NCBI RefSeq assembly: GCF_003385895.1
Contig: NZ_QRDQ01000007.1
Coordinates: 1 to 64,000, forward strand
Direction of reading: 5' to 3'
DNA: 64,000 bases
DNA from: Flavobacterium cutihirudinis
GTDB lineage: Bacteria > Bacteroidota > Bacteroidia > Flavobacteriales > Flavobacteriaceae
The translations under genes and the position numbers were made by a program. Below are positions 1 through 8,928 of the stretch, piece after piece (position 1 is the stretch's first letter; each line of letters starts with the position of its first letter). Under the pieces are notes generated by a model, which was not told the DNA's origin, ran no database searches, and saw only the letters and a list, made by a program, of their open reading frames with translations.

Positions 1-95
1 TGGTCAGTTTAAATTGAAAAGTGGTGGTCAGTTTAATCCGAAAGCGGTGGTCACTTTATGCTGAAAAAGCGTGGTCAATTTGACCGTTTTTTCCA
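1..95. mobile_element. Terminal repeats of an IS21-like element (right end only)
   Basis: Four copies of TGGTCA(G/C/A)TTT start at 1, 25, 48 and 72, spaced 24, 23 and 24 bp apart, and the last runs into TTTGACC. Arrays of TGGTCA repeats with about 24-bp spacing are what I know from the ends of IS21-family elements of Bacteroidota. The body (istA/istB) would lie left of the window. The exact boundary is uncertain; a terminal CA at 94-95 fits the TG...CA ends of this family. Confidence 0.55.
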
Positions 96-2137
96 TGCAC
101 ACTACCTTATCAACGATATTACCAGAAGTTCTAACTTCAGTTGTTAATTTTTCAAATAAATCTGCTGTTGTTTATTCAAATGTAACAGATTTCGATATAG
201 ACCCAATTACTTTGAAAAAAAACGGAAAAAAAGAATTTATTTACAATCAAAAAAATACAAATGAAACTGTTCCTTTAGTTCCTAAAAACCCAACCTTTTA
301 TAACAACCCATTGTATACATCTTATGACTGGAGTGATTTGAATAACCTGACTAAAATAGTTAACTATAATTATGTAAATAACTTTTTTTCAATTGGAGGA
401 GAAATTCAATCAACAAAAACATACAAAAGGGATGTTTCCACTGATGAATTAAAGTTAATTAGTAGTACCGATTATACGTATTCAGTCTTAAAATACTATA
501 CAAGACCAGAAAATTATGTATTTAATATAAACAAATCCCCCTTTTCACCCTATCCTCCTTTAGCAGGTTATTTACTATCGTCTTATTATACAGCCACAAC
601 GAATCCTGCATATAATAAAAACTCAGATAGTAACAGTATGCAATTTATATATTACGGAGGTAAATCAGTATTGAGTAAAACGGTGCTAAAAACTGTTACC
701 AATAAGGAATATGATATAGCAGAAAATGTAACATCAAATGCAGTGACAAATTATTTTTATGATAACCTTCAGCATTGCTATCTTACTAGGACAGAAACTC
801 TAAATAGCAAGAATGAATTAATTAAAAGCAAATTGTATTATCCCGCAGATTTGTTGTCTGCTGGTATACAACAGCCAATTGAAATGCAAAAATTGATAGA
901 TAAAAACATAATCGACGAACCTATCAAAACTGAAACTTATTTAAATACTGTTAAAACATCAGAATCAAATACTAAATACGAAGAAAGTACAAGTACAGGG
1001 ATGGTTTTACAGCCGAAAGAAATTCACGTAACAAAAGGAATTACAAATACCTACCCTTTTAGTGATCAAAACAAGAAAATAACATACACCTTATACGATT
1101 CAGATTTAACTAATGGAAAAGGAAATGTTCTAGAAATTAAAAAACCGAACGGAGTTTATAGTTCAACTATTTGGGGATATAATAAAGCACAACCAATAGC
1201 TCAAATAGAGAATATAACCTACAATAGTATTCCATCAAGTTTAATTACAAATGCACAAACAGCCTCAAATACTGGAACAGAATCTGATTTGTTAAGTGCA
1301 TTAACAGCACTACGAAATGATCCTGCTTTATCTAGTGCTATGATAACCACTTATACATACAAGCCTCTTGTAGGAATAAGCACAATCACTGATCCCAATG
1401 GAATAACTATATATAATGAATATGATAGTGCCAATAGGTTAGTATATGTAAAAGATAATAATAAGAATATAATAAAAAGTTTTTGCTATAATTTTCAAGG
1501 ACAGATTGCAGATTGCGGTATCACTATCAGTCCATATACTTATACATATATGAACAAAGAAAAAAAGGTGACTTTTATAAAAAATAATTGCGCTTCTGGT
1601 TCAATAGGGACTTCAGTAACATACACAGTTCCTTTGGGGAAATATACTTCAAATATCTCACAAGCCGCAGCAGATGCCCAAGCCCAAAATGAAATCGACC
1701 TTAATGGACAAAACAATGCCAATTCATTAGGTACTTGTACTTTTTCAAATACACAACTAACGGTTTATTTTTATAAAAACAATTGTACAACAGGAAAATA
1801 TGGTTCAAGAGTTGCTTACACAGTGGCCGCAGGAAAATACACTTCTACAAATTCACAAGCTAATGCAGATTCTCAAGCTCAAGCAGAAGCTAACACAAAC
1901 GGTCAAGCCAATGCAAATTCAGTAGGAACTTGCGATACTTACCGCAGTGTGGCTAAGAGTGGAACTTTTACCCGAAATAATTGCCCTGATGGATCAGGTA
2001 CTTCAGTAATTTATACCGTGCCAGCAGGCAAATATACTTCTAATGTATCACAAGCAAATGCAGATTCACAGGCACAAGGGGATGTTGCTACTAATGGGCA
2101 AGCTTATGCCAATATTAATGGGATTTGTACTGAATAA
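96..2137 (+). pseudogene. 5'-truncated Rhs-associated A protein (module 1), triple DUF5977 tail
   Basis: The reading frame is open from 71 but begins inside the IS-like end. Its first recognisable residues align with about residue 590 of the intact homologues at 19284 and 29636, so roughly the N-terminal 590 residues, including signal peptide and SpvB-like region, are missing. What remains is the YD-repeat region (motifs WGYNKAQPIA, TYTYKPLVG, ITDPNG, YEYD-like NEYDSANRL) and three tandem DUF5977 repeats at the C-terminus (about residues 495-688), each ending in GTC or GIC with the SQAxADxxAQ signature. The intact homologues have one DUF5977 followed by FN3 domains. The downstream B gene starts 84 bp later. 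Without a start and signal peptide it is probably non-functional; alternatively it is an ordinary partial gene if the IS call is wrong. Confidence 0.75.
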
Positions 2138-2221
2138 CTTAATCCAATAATAGTTGTAATAAAAACAAAAGAATTAGAAGTAATCGAATTTATACTGGAT
2201 TTCTCAAAAAAAATATGAACA

Positions 2222-5200
2222 ATGAAAAAAATAATATATCTCTTAGTTTTGTTTCCAATTATAGCCATAGGCCAAGTAGGAAGTCTTATTAGGGAAACGA
2301 CTTATAAGCAAGCTACATTAATTCCTATTTCGACTCCAACAACTAGTCAGGCTTCAGTAACTATATCCTATTTTGATGGACTAAACAGACCTATACAAGA
2401 AATTGCACTTGGACTATCTGGAACTGGAAAAGATATTGTCATACATAAAGAGTATGATGGGTTTGGACGTGAAAGTAGAAAGTATTTGCCTTATGCATCA
2501 ACGCTTTCCGGGAATACTTCATTTAGGACAAATGCTTTAAGCGAAACAAATGGTTTTTACAATATCGCAAAATATGAAAACACACTCAATCCATATACCG
2601 AATTTTTGTTTGAGAATTCCCCGTCGAATAAGGTATTAAAAGTAGCCGCTGCGGGGAATGATTGGAAATTGGATTCTGGGCATGAAATAAAAATGGATTA
2701 CCAGTACAATATAGTGGGTGAAGTAAAGAAGCATCTCGTTACAACAACTTGGATCGATAGTTTAAAAATATATGTCCCTGCTATATCTCAAACACTGAAC
2801 TACGACATTAATCAATTAACCAAAACGGTTACTAAAGATGAGAACTGGATATCTACGGATCTTAAGAATCGCACGATTGAGGAGTTTAAAGATAAAGAAG
2901 GTAAATTGATTCTGAAAAGAACTTACGACCTGAGCCAAGCACTCGACACTTATTATGCTTATGACGAATATGGTAATTTATCATATGTAATACCACCGCT
3001 GGGTAATAGTGCAGTAGATCAGACAACCCTAAATAATTTGTGTTTCCAATATAGATATGATAACTATAATCGTTTAGTTGAGAAAAAAATACCAGGAAAA
3101 GACTGGGAATATATTGTTTATGATAAAGCGAATAGAGTAATAATGACTCAAGACTCTAATTTAAGAGTTTCAAACAAATGGTTGTTTATCAAATACGATG
3201 CGCTTGACAGACCTGTTTACACGGGTGATTATAAAAACATAACACAAAAGACAAGAATTGCCATACAAAATTTGGCAGACTTGAACACTACTTTATATGA
3301 AATCAGACAAGTAACAGAACGTATTATCAATGGAACCAGTATCAATTACAGTAATAATGCTTTTCCAAATCTGCCAGATAGTGACATAAATACTAATATT
3401 TTAACCATTAATTATTATGATAATTATAATAATTTCAATTTAAGCGGTGGAGTTTCCGAAACTGCTTATGGAACTACTCCCAATACCAATGTTAAAGGTT
3501 TATCTACAGGGAGTAAAATAAGAATTTTAGGAACAACCAATTGGATCACAAATATAAGTTACTATGATGCAAAATACAGACCTATTTACTTATACAGCTA
3601 TAACGATTATTTAAAAACAACAGATAAAGTTAAAAATAATTTTGACTTTGAAGGCAAGACTATAGCTACGACTTCAACTCACTTAAGAACTAATATAACA
3701 CCAAATACAAATGTTCAAATAACAAATTCATTCACTTATGATAATGCAGGTAGGCTATTAACTCAAAAACAAATCATCAACAATCAGGCGGAAGAGACAA
3801 TTGTATCTAATACCTATGATGAATTAGGTCAATTAACAAGTAAGGGAGTCGGCGGAAAAACAACGCAAACTCGTTTACAGAATGTAAATTATACCTATAA
3901 TATAAGAGGTTGGTTAAAAGGGATAAACGATATAAATACAATGGGAACTGATTTGTTTGCTTTTCAAATCAGTTATAACACTCCAACTTCGGGAACTCCG
4001 TTGTTTAATGGAAACATCAGTCAGACCTTTTGGAAAACAGCAAATACTAATACGAGTTTAAGAAATTATAATTATACCTATGATGCCCTTAATCGACTGA
4101 CCAACGCTATAGATAGCGAAGGATTCTTCACTGAAGGCAATATAGTATACGACAAAAATGGAAATATTATCAATCTAAAACGAAAAGGGGCAATAGTTGC
4201 CGTGCCATCCGTTTCTACTCCAGCTAATTTTGGATTTATGGATGATCTGACTTATACCTATACCGGAAACAGGTTGATGAAAGTGGCTGATGCTTCTGCA
4301 ACGGATCAGTATGGCTTTAAGGATGATGCGGTAAATACAGCGGCTGATACTGTAGATGATTATGCATATGATAATAATGGCAATATGAAATCGGATGCCA
4401 ATAAAGCTATAACGGCTATAAGTTACAACCATCTGAATCTACCCACACAGATAACTTTGGCTTCAGGCACAATCAATTATGTTTATGATGCTACAGGTGT
4501 TAAACAAAGCAAAGTAGTTGGGGCAATCACTACTGATTATGCAGGAGGATTCCAATATGAGAATAACGTATTGCAGTTTTTTCCTCAGCCCGAAGGCTAT
4601 GTTGCTAATAATTCAGGAACTTTTAACTATATTTACCAGTACAAAGATCATTTGGGGAATGTACGCCTAAGTTATGGAGATAATAACAATGACGGGAGCG
4701 TTACAACTACAGAAATTGTAGAAGAAAGTAACTACTACCCGTTTGGTTTAAAGCAGTCAGGATACAATAATGCAATTGTACTGGGAAAAGGAAACAGTAC
4801 TGGACAAAAGTATAAGTACAACGGAAAGGAACTGCAAGATGAGCTAGGCTTGAATATTACGGCAATGGATTTCAGAATGTACGACAATGCCCTTGGACGA
4901 TTTTCTGCTCCTGATCCTTTGACCGATCTTTTTACTGGCATTTCTCCGTATGCATTTGCAGAAAATAATCCAATCGTTTTTAGTGACCCATCCGGTTTGT
5001 GCCCAGAATGTGAGGAATATTATAAAAACCACAATGAGAAACCTACAAACGGTACTACATATACGAGTGTTGGAGGTGGGGTTTATAAATATTCAAATGG
5101 GAACTGGACTAGGCAAGATGGTGAACTGCGTGAAGTTGTAATTGGGGGTAAGAAGAACAATTCTTTTCCTGATTCTTTTCCTGATCGTTATAATGTTTGG

Positions 5201-5866
5201 TCAGGTTTTAGAATTTTTGGTCCTAAAGTTGTTATAAATTCAGGTGGTTCAAATGGTTCAAGACGTCAAACTGATAGACCAGTTCTTAATTATAAAGAAG
5301 ATCCTAGATTTATTGCAAAAAAGCATGTTGACTATGTCCCTTCTGTTTCAACTCAAATACTAAATAATGTATCAGATTTATGGAACAGTACTTCAGTTAG
5401 ATTAATGATTCCGGATAGAATATATTTTAGTGTATCATATAATGCTAATCCATATATAGGTAACTCTACAGAATTTTCTTTGAATTGGATTACTAGAGGT
5501 AATGATGCAAGTTTAATTCCATATTCTATAACTACAGTAGCTGGTACAGTTGGAATGATGAATGGTGGTATTGGAATCGGTGCAGGTGGAGGTTACTTCC
5601 TTACAACAGATATGAGATCCTTATCCGCAGGTACAGCTTCAAATGCAATGTTAGGCTGGTCTTACACAGGAACTGCTTTTAATGCTGTTGATGGAGGAAG
5701 AGTTTCATTAACAGGATCAATAGGAATCAAGGGTACACCTTTTAGTTCAGATGTCATTACTTCTGTAACTGGAGGAGCTTCGGTTGGATTTGGCACACCA
5801 GGAGCTGGAGTCTATGGTGGAGTATCTTATTCAACTCCTTCATTTGGAAATAAAACTAAATTTTAA
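2222..5866 (+). CDS. DUF6443 / RHS repeat protein B (module 1) with glycine-rich C-terminal tip
   Basis: A 1214-residue secreted Rhs-type protein. A signal peptide (about 1-17, ending AIGQ) precedes a DUF6443 domain (about 25-105, motifs SYFDGLNRPIQE and KEYDGFGRE), many YD repeats (for example YDEYGNLSYV, YDNYNRLVEKKIPGK), and an Rhs core at about 805-926 (YQYKDHLGNVRLSYGD, YNGKELQDE, DNALGRF, DPSGL). The tip from about residue 926 to the end is unique. It opens with CPECEEYY and ends in a glycine- and serine-rich, beta-like region with no catalytic motif I recognise. Unlike B of modules 2 and 3, its DUF6443 is uninterrupted. In Rhs families the core closes a shell around a hypervariable toxin; that this tip is a toxin is inference. 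A small membrane-anchored gene follows after 3 bp. Confidence 0.85.
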   Translation: MKKIIYLLVLFPIIAIGQVGSLIRETTYKQATLIPISTPTTSQASVTISYFDGLNRPIQEIALGLSGTGKDIVIHKEYDGFGRESRKYLPYASTLSGNTSFRTNALSETNGFYNIAKYENTLNPYTEFLFENSPSNKVLKVAAAGNDWKLDSGHEIKMDYQYNIVGEVKKHLVTTTWIDSLKIYVPAISQTLNYDINQLTKTVTKDENWISTDLKNRTIEEFKDKEGKLILKRTYDLSQALDTYYAYDEYGNLSYVIPPLGNSAVDQTTLNNLCFQYRYDNYNRLVEKKIPGKDWEYIVYDKANRVIMTQDSNLRVSNKWLFIKYDALDRPVYTGDYKNITQKTRIAIQNLADLNTTLYEIRQVTERIINGTSINYSNNAFPNLPDSDINTNILTINYYDNYNNFNLSGGVSETAYGTTPNTNVKGLSTGSKIRILGTTNWITNISYYDAKYRPIYLYSYNDYLKTTDKVKNNFDFEGKTIATTSTHLRTNITPNTNVQITNSFTYDNAGRLLTQKQIINNQAEETIVSNTYDELGQLTSKGVGGKTTQTRLQNVNYTYNIRGWLKGINDINTMGTDLFAFQISYNTPTSGTPLFNGNISQTFWKTANTNTSLRNYNYTYDALNRLTNAIDSEGFFTEGNIVYDKNGNIINLKRKGAIVAVPSVSTPANFGFMDDLTYTYTGNRLMKVADASATDQYGFKDDAVNTAADTVDDYAYDNNGNMKSDANKAITAISYNHLNLPTQITLASGTINYVYDATGVKQSKVVGAITTDYAGGFQYENNVLQFFPQPEGYVANNSGTFNYIYQYKDHLGNVRLSYGDNNNDGSVTTTEIVEESNYYPFGLKQSGYNNAIVLGKGNSTGQKYKYNGKELQDELGLNITAMDFRMYDNALGRFSAPDPLTDLFTGISPYAFAENNPIVFSDPSGLCPECEEYYKNHNEKPTNGTTYTSVGGGVYKYSNGNWTRQDGELREVVIGGKKNNSFPDSFPDRYNVWSGFRIFGPKVVINSGGSNGSRRQTDRPVLNYKEDPRFIAKKHVDYVPSVSTQILNNVSDLWNSTSVRLMIPDRIYFSVSYNANPYIGNSTEFSLNWITRGNDASLIPYSITTVAGTVGMMNGGIGIGAGGGYFLTTDMRSLSAGTASNAMLGWSYTGTAFNAVDGGRVSLTGSIGIKGTPFSSDVITSVTGGASVGFGTPGAGVYGGVSYSTPSFGNKTKF

Positions 5867-5869
5867 ATT

Positions 5870-6235
5870 ATGGATAGAAGAAAAACAGTTTTTTCATTAA
5901 TGATTTTTTTTGTAACTATTCTTGTTTTCATTTTTATAAATGCATTTATAAAATCACGTCAAGAATATACGAATAAATATGATTTTATTATAGATAAAAT
6001 AGAAACAGATGCAAAAGGTTATCTAATATTTTCCGATAGCTTGAATAATCAATATTCTTTTGCTAGTTATAATTTTACAGAATTTGACAAATTAGGCATT
6101 TCAGTTGGTGATAGAGTTTTTAAAGATAGTTATTCAAAAAATATGACTATTAACAGAAAAATGAAAAATGAGTATAAAACCTATTACATACAAAAGCCAA
6201 ATGGTATGATTCCTTTTTTACTTTATAGTTATTAA
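5870..6235 (+). CDS. Small membrane-anchored protein, candidate immunity protein of module 1
   Basis: The product has 121 residues: a short basic N-terminus (MDRRK), one hydrophobic segment at about 8-27, then a soluble domain of about 90 residues rich in Y, F and K. It starts 3 bp after the stop of the B gene, so the two are very likely co-transcribed and translationally coupled. I recognise no family. Its position directly behind a variable Rhs tip is where immunity genes sit in polymorphic toxin loci, and the topology would place the domain in the periplasm if the segment is an uncleaved anchor. The immunity role is inferred from position only. Confidence 0.65.
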   Translation: MDRRKTVFSLMIFFVTILVFIFINAFIKSRQEYTNKYDFIIDKIETDAKGYLIFSDSLNNQYSFASYNFTEFDKLGISVGDRVFKDSYSKNMTINRKMKNEYKTYYIQKPNGMIPFLLYSY

Positions 6236-6999
6236 CAAATCTAAGGATATTGGTTGTGCTAACGAAAATTAGAATCAAAGTTAAGGGTGGGTATGCCAAC
6301 TAAAATGGAGACATAGTTGAGGAGGCAAAGAGGTTCTCGCTTGTTATCATAAATCCCAGTAAATACTGGGTATTTCAGCTTTTCAATTCTATGGGTCAAC
6401 TAACAGGTCAACTTTATTAAGAACCTGCTCGCCGCACGATTACAAATGTACTAAAAATTAGTTTTTAAATTATTTTTATTACTGCAAAAGTAAGGTCAGT
6501 AATAAGAGGTTCTGCACTTTTTACTTAGAAATAGAGAGCTTCCTCGTCCAATACAAGAAAATCAGTTAAAGGATAAAAAATTGTAGAGAAAAAAGTCAAT
6601 TGAAATATTTAAATTGTTTGTGGCGACAGTGTTTAAATTGCAAGAAAATCAACTTAATTTATTAATTGAAGTGAAGCAGATTTTCTCTTTTGTTTGGTAA
6701 CAATTTATATTATCTCAATGGGAATTATCTTGCTCACAATATTGTAAAACCATTAAATTATAATTTGTCATTAATGGAAGAAAGAGGCTTTATAATTTAA
6801 AGATAAAAGATTATTGGAAAGATTGATCAGTCAGATTGTGTTGTTTTGAGTTAATAGCTTATTTGCATTGAATTGTCCCCTATGATTCAATCTGGATTGA
6901 TCATCTTTCATAATTAACATGTCTTTTTAAAATAAAGGGGCTCATATACAATACTAATTTTAAGCGATAAAATAACTCTAATCATCAATTAGTATATTT
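6236..6999. other. Gene-poor spacer between Rhs module 1 and the T2SS-like cluster
   Basis: About 760 bp with no convincing reading frame. It contains a short perfect palindrome at 6355-6370 (CCCAGTA around a 2-nt centre, without a T-run), two GGTCAACT copies near 6392-6411 and a CAAAAGTA (minus-strand TACTTTTG) at 6485-6492 that looks like a Bacteroidota -7 box but faces no gene. The stretch may be the debris of a lost gene. I see nothing else. Confidence 0.5.
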
Positions 7000-8136
7000 T
7001 TACCCAATTGCACTACTTAACTGAAACATTGGTAAATACATTGCAACCAATAAAACGGCAACTAAAACTCCAACAAAAAGAATAATAAAAGGTTCAAGAA
7101 CAGTAGTCATAACTTTAGATTGCTGAATGACTTCCTGATTGTATTGTTCGCTTAGTTGTTTGAAAACGTATTCCGTTTGATTGGTTTCTTCGGCAACTTT
7201 TACAAGAGATATAATTCGGTTATCAAAAAGAGGCGTGTTTTTGAGACTATTGCTAAGACTATTTCCTTTTAATACGCTATTTTCCACTTGCTCTAAAGCT
7301 TCCTGAAGCGGTACAAAACGAATCATTTTTTTTACCATTTGTATACTATTCAATAATGGCACTTTTGCGGTGGTAAGTAAAGTTACAGCCTGAGTAAATT
7401 GTGCCAGATATACTTTTGTCATAAAAGCTCCTAAGACAGGGATTTTTATTAGAAAATAATGAAGAGCCCTTTTATATTTATGATTGTCTTTGAAAAATTG
7501 AGTTGAAAAAATAAAAATTAGTATTCCAATAAAAAAATAGAGCCCGTACGTCTTTGTCCATACTGACAACTTTACAATAAATTGCGTTAAAACAGGAAGC
7601 TCCATATTGTTTTGTTTGAAAATATCCTGAAACATTGGTACGACATAACTTAACATAAAAATCACAACCAAAACAGCAGTACTTAACACAATAGAAGGAT
7701 AGGTGAGAGCAGCTATTATAATTCTCTTCTGTTCGTTTTTACGCTCAAAAAAATGGCCTAGTTCTTCGCAAACTTGCGATGTAGTCCCTGTTTCCTCTCC
7801 AATTTGAATGGAATAAAATTCGTATTCAGTAAATGATTTTGATTTTTGTAACGCTTCTGAAAAAGGCTTCCCATTTACAACATCAGTTAAGATACTCTGA
7901 ATTAAATCTTTGTCGTTTTTTTTCTTTAATGATTCAATAATTAATGAAAGTCCTTCTTTAAAACTTACACCTGCTTTTAGTAATACAGCTAGTTCAAGAT
8001 AGAATGCTTGCTTTTTTTTATTATTAAAGCTCTCACCAAAAAGAGTTATTTCTTTTTTTAAAAGACTTTCTATACTATTCTGATTTTGAGACTGAATAGT
8101 TTTTTTAGTGGGTGTGTTTTCTAATTTAAATGCCAT
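7000..8136 (-). CDS. GspF/PilC-like inner-membrane platform protein of the T2SS-like system
   Basis: A 378-residue polytopic protein with the duplicated T2SSF architecture: a first cytoplasmic domain (about 42-160, IGEETGTTSQVCEEL), hydrophobic segments near 150-175 and 197-215, a second domain (about 240-345, VPLLNSIQMVKK ... LVKVAEETNQ) and a C-terminal membrane segment (about 345-372) ending YLPMFQLSSAIG. This protein couples the GspE ATPase to pseudopilus assembly. Length and repeat match GspF/PilC. It is the last gene of the cluster and overlaps the preceding pseudopilin gene by 11 bp, implying translational coupling. No clear terminator follows. Confidence 0.9.
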   Translation of the reverse strand: MAFKLENTPTKKTIQSQNQNSIESLLKKEITLFGESFNNKKKQAFYLELAVLLKAGVSFKEGLSLIIESLKKKNDKDLIQSILTDVVNGKPFSEALQKSKSFTEYEFYSIQIGEETGTTSQVCEELGHFFERKNEQKRIIIAALTYPSIVLSTAVLVVIFMLSYVVPMFQDIFKQNNMELPVLTQFIVKLSVWTKTYGLYFFIGILIFIFSTQFFKDNHKYKRALHYFLIKIPVLGAFMTKVYLAQFTQAVTLLTTAKVPLLNSIQMVKKMIRFVPLQEALEQVENSVLKGNSLSNSLKNTPLFDNRIISLVKVAEETNQTEYVFKQLSEQYNQEVIQQSKVMTTVLEPFIILFVGVLVAVLLVAMYLPMFQLSSAIG

Positions 8137-8602
8137 TTTCCTGATTCATAAAAAAGGTTAAATCATTTTTTTTTGAAACAAAAATTCGGTAATCCGGTAA
8201 TTCTGTTTCTGCGTAGATTGATAAAGCATCAATTTGTCCGTTGCTAATTTCTTTTCCTCTCAAAAATGCTTTGTTTGGAGTAATTTTAAGTTTGATTGTA
8301 TCAAGGTTTCTCAAACTGAAGTTCTCCTGAAAAGAATAGGTTATGGTGTCAATTTCTGAAGTCATGATTAATAACTGTTTAGCTTTGTCATATATTATCA
8401 TATGTGGCTCATTAAAATCCTGCCAAAGTTTTTGTTCAAAAAGTGCCAGCGTACTGGTTTTTTCAAAATTGCTTTGAATGGTATGAATTTGTTTTTGTAC
8501 AATACGTAAAACACTAAAAGCCATGCCTACAACTATAGCAGTTATAATCATAACGACAATCATTTCTGATAATGTAAACGATTTTAATTTTCCTGCTGCC
8601 AT
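8126..8602 (-). CDS. Minor pseudopilin, GspJ-like
   Basis: The 158-residue protein begins with a type IV prepilin signal: a short basic leader, then KS before FTLSE and a hydrophobic helix to about residue 33. With F9 as +1, E13 is the conserved +5 glutamate. The residue before the expected cleavage point is Ser rather than the usual Gly. The rest is a mainly beta globular domain. Size and position just before gspF suggest a GspJ-type minor pseudopilin, but sequence alone does not separate GspH, I and J. It overlaps the upstream gene by 19 bp and gspF by 11 bp. Confidence 0.8.
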   Translation of the reverse strand: MAAGKLKSFTLSEMIVVMIITAIVVGMAFSVLRIVQKQIHTIQSNFEKTSTLALFEQKLWQDFNEPHMIIYDKAKQLLIMTSEIDTITYSFQENFSLRNLDTIKLKITPNKAFLRGKEISNGQIDALSIYAETELPDYRIFVSKKNDLTFFMNQENGI

Positions 8603-8928
8603 ATTATTTGCTGTTTTGCCATTTCTTTTTTTGAAACGTTATTAACTGCCGAAATTGAAAATGTTTTTAATGAAGCGTCAGATTCTAATTCAATTTTGAT
8701 ATCCCAGTTTTTATAATTTTCCCGATAGGGTAATTTAATATTCTTATTTTGCACTTCATATTCCAGTTCGTTTATTCGAGTTTCGACATCGTGGGTGTTT
8801 TTTGAAAAGGTATTAAAAACCAGATTGTTCAGTATCAAACTCGCAATAATAAATATGATTACAACCAAAACAGTTGCAACAATTGCTTCAACCAATGTTG
8901 CTGACTTTAGTTTTTTTAGTATAACCAT
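8584..8928 (-). CDS. Minor pseudopilin, GspI/GspH-like
   Basis: A 114-residue protein with a prepilin-type N-terminus: basic leader MVILKKLK, then S followed by ATLVE, so E14 is the +5 glutamate, and a hydrophobic helix to about residue 33. Again Ser replaces Gly at -1. The C-terminal part is short (about 80 residues) and polar, the size expected of GspI-like minor pseudopilins that cap the pseudopilus. It overlaps the 428-residue pseudopilin gene upstream by 13 bp and the GspJ-like gene downstream by 19 bp. Confidence 0.75.
   Translation of the reverse strand: MVILKKLKSATLVEAIVATVLVVIIFIIASLILNNLVFNTFSKNTHDVETRINELEYEVQNKNIKLPYRENYKNWDIKIELESDASLKTFSISAVNNVSKKEMAKQQIIWQQEN

Noticed and set aside
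6485..6492. TACTTTTG -7 box on the minus strand
   Set aside because: No gene lies downstream in the right orientation; probably chance or a relic.
6951..6995. Terminator of the T2SS-like operon
   Set aside because: ATACTAATT/AATTAGTAT is complementary but has a 27-nt loop, is pure A/T rich and overlaps the gspF end; too weak to call.
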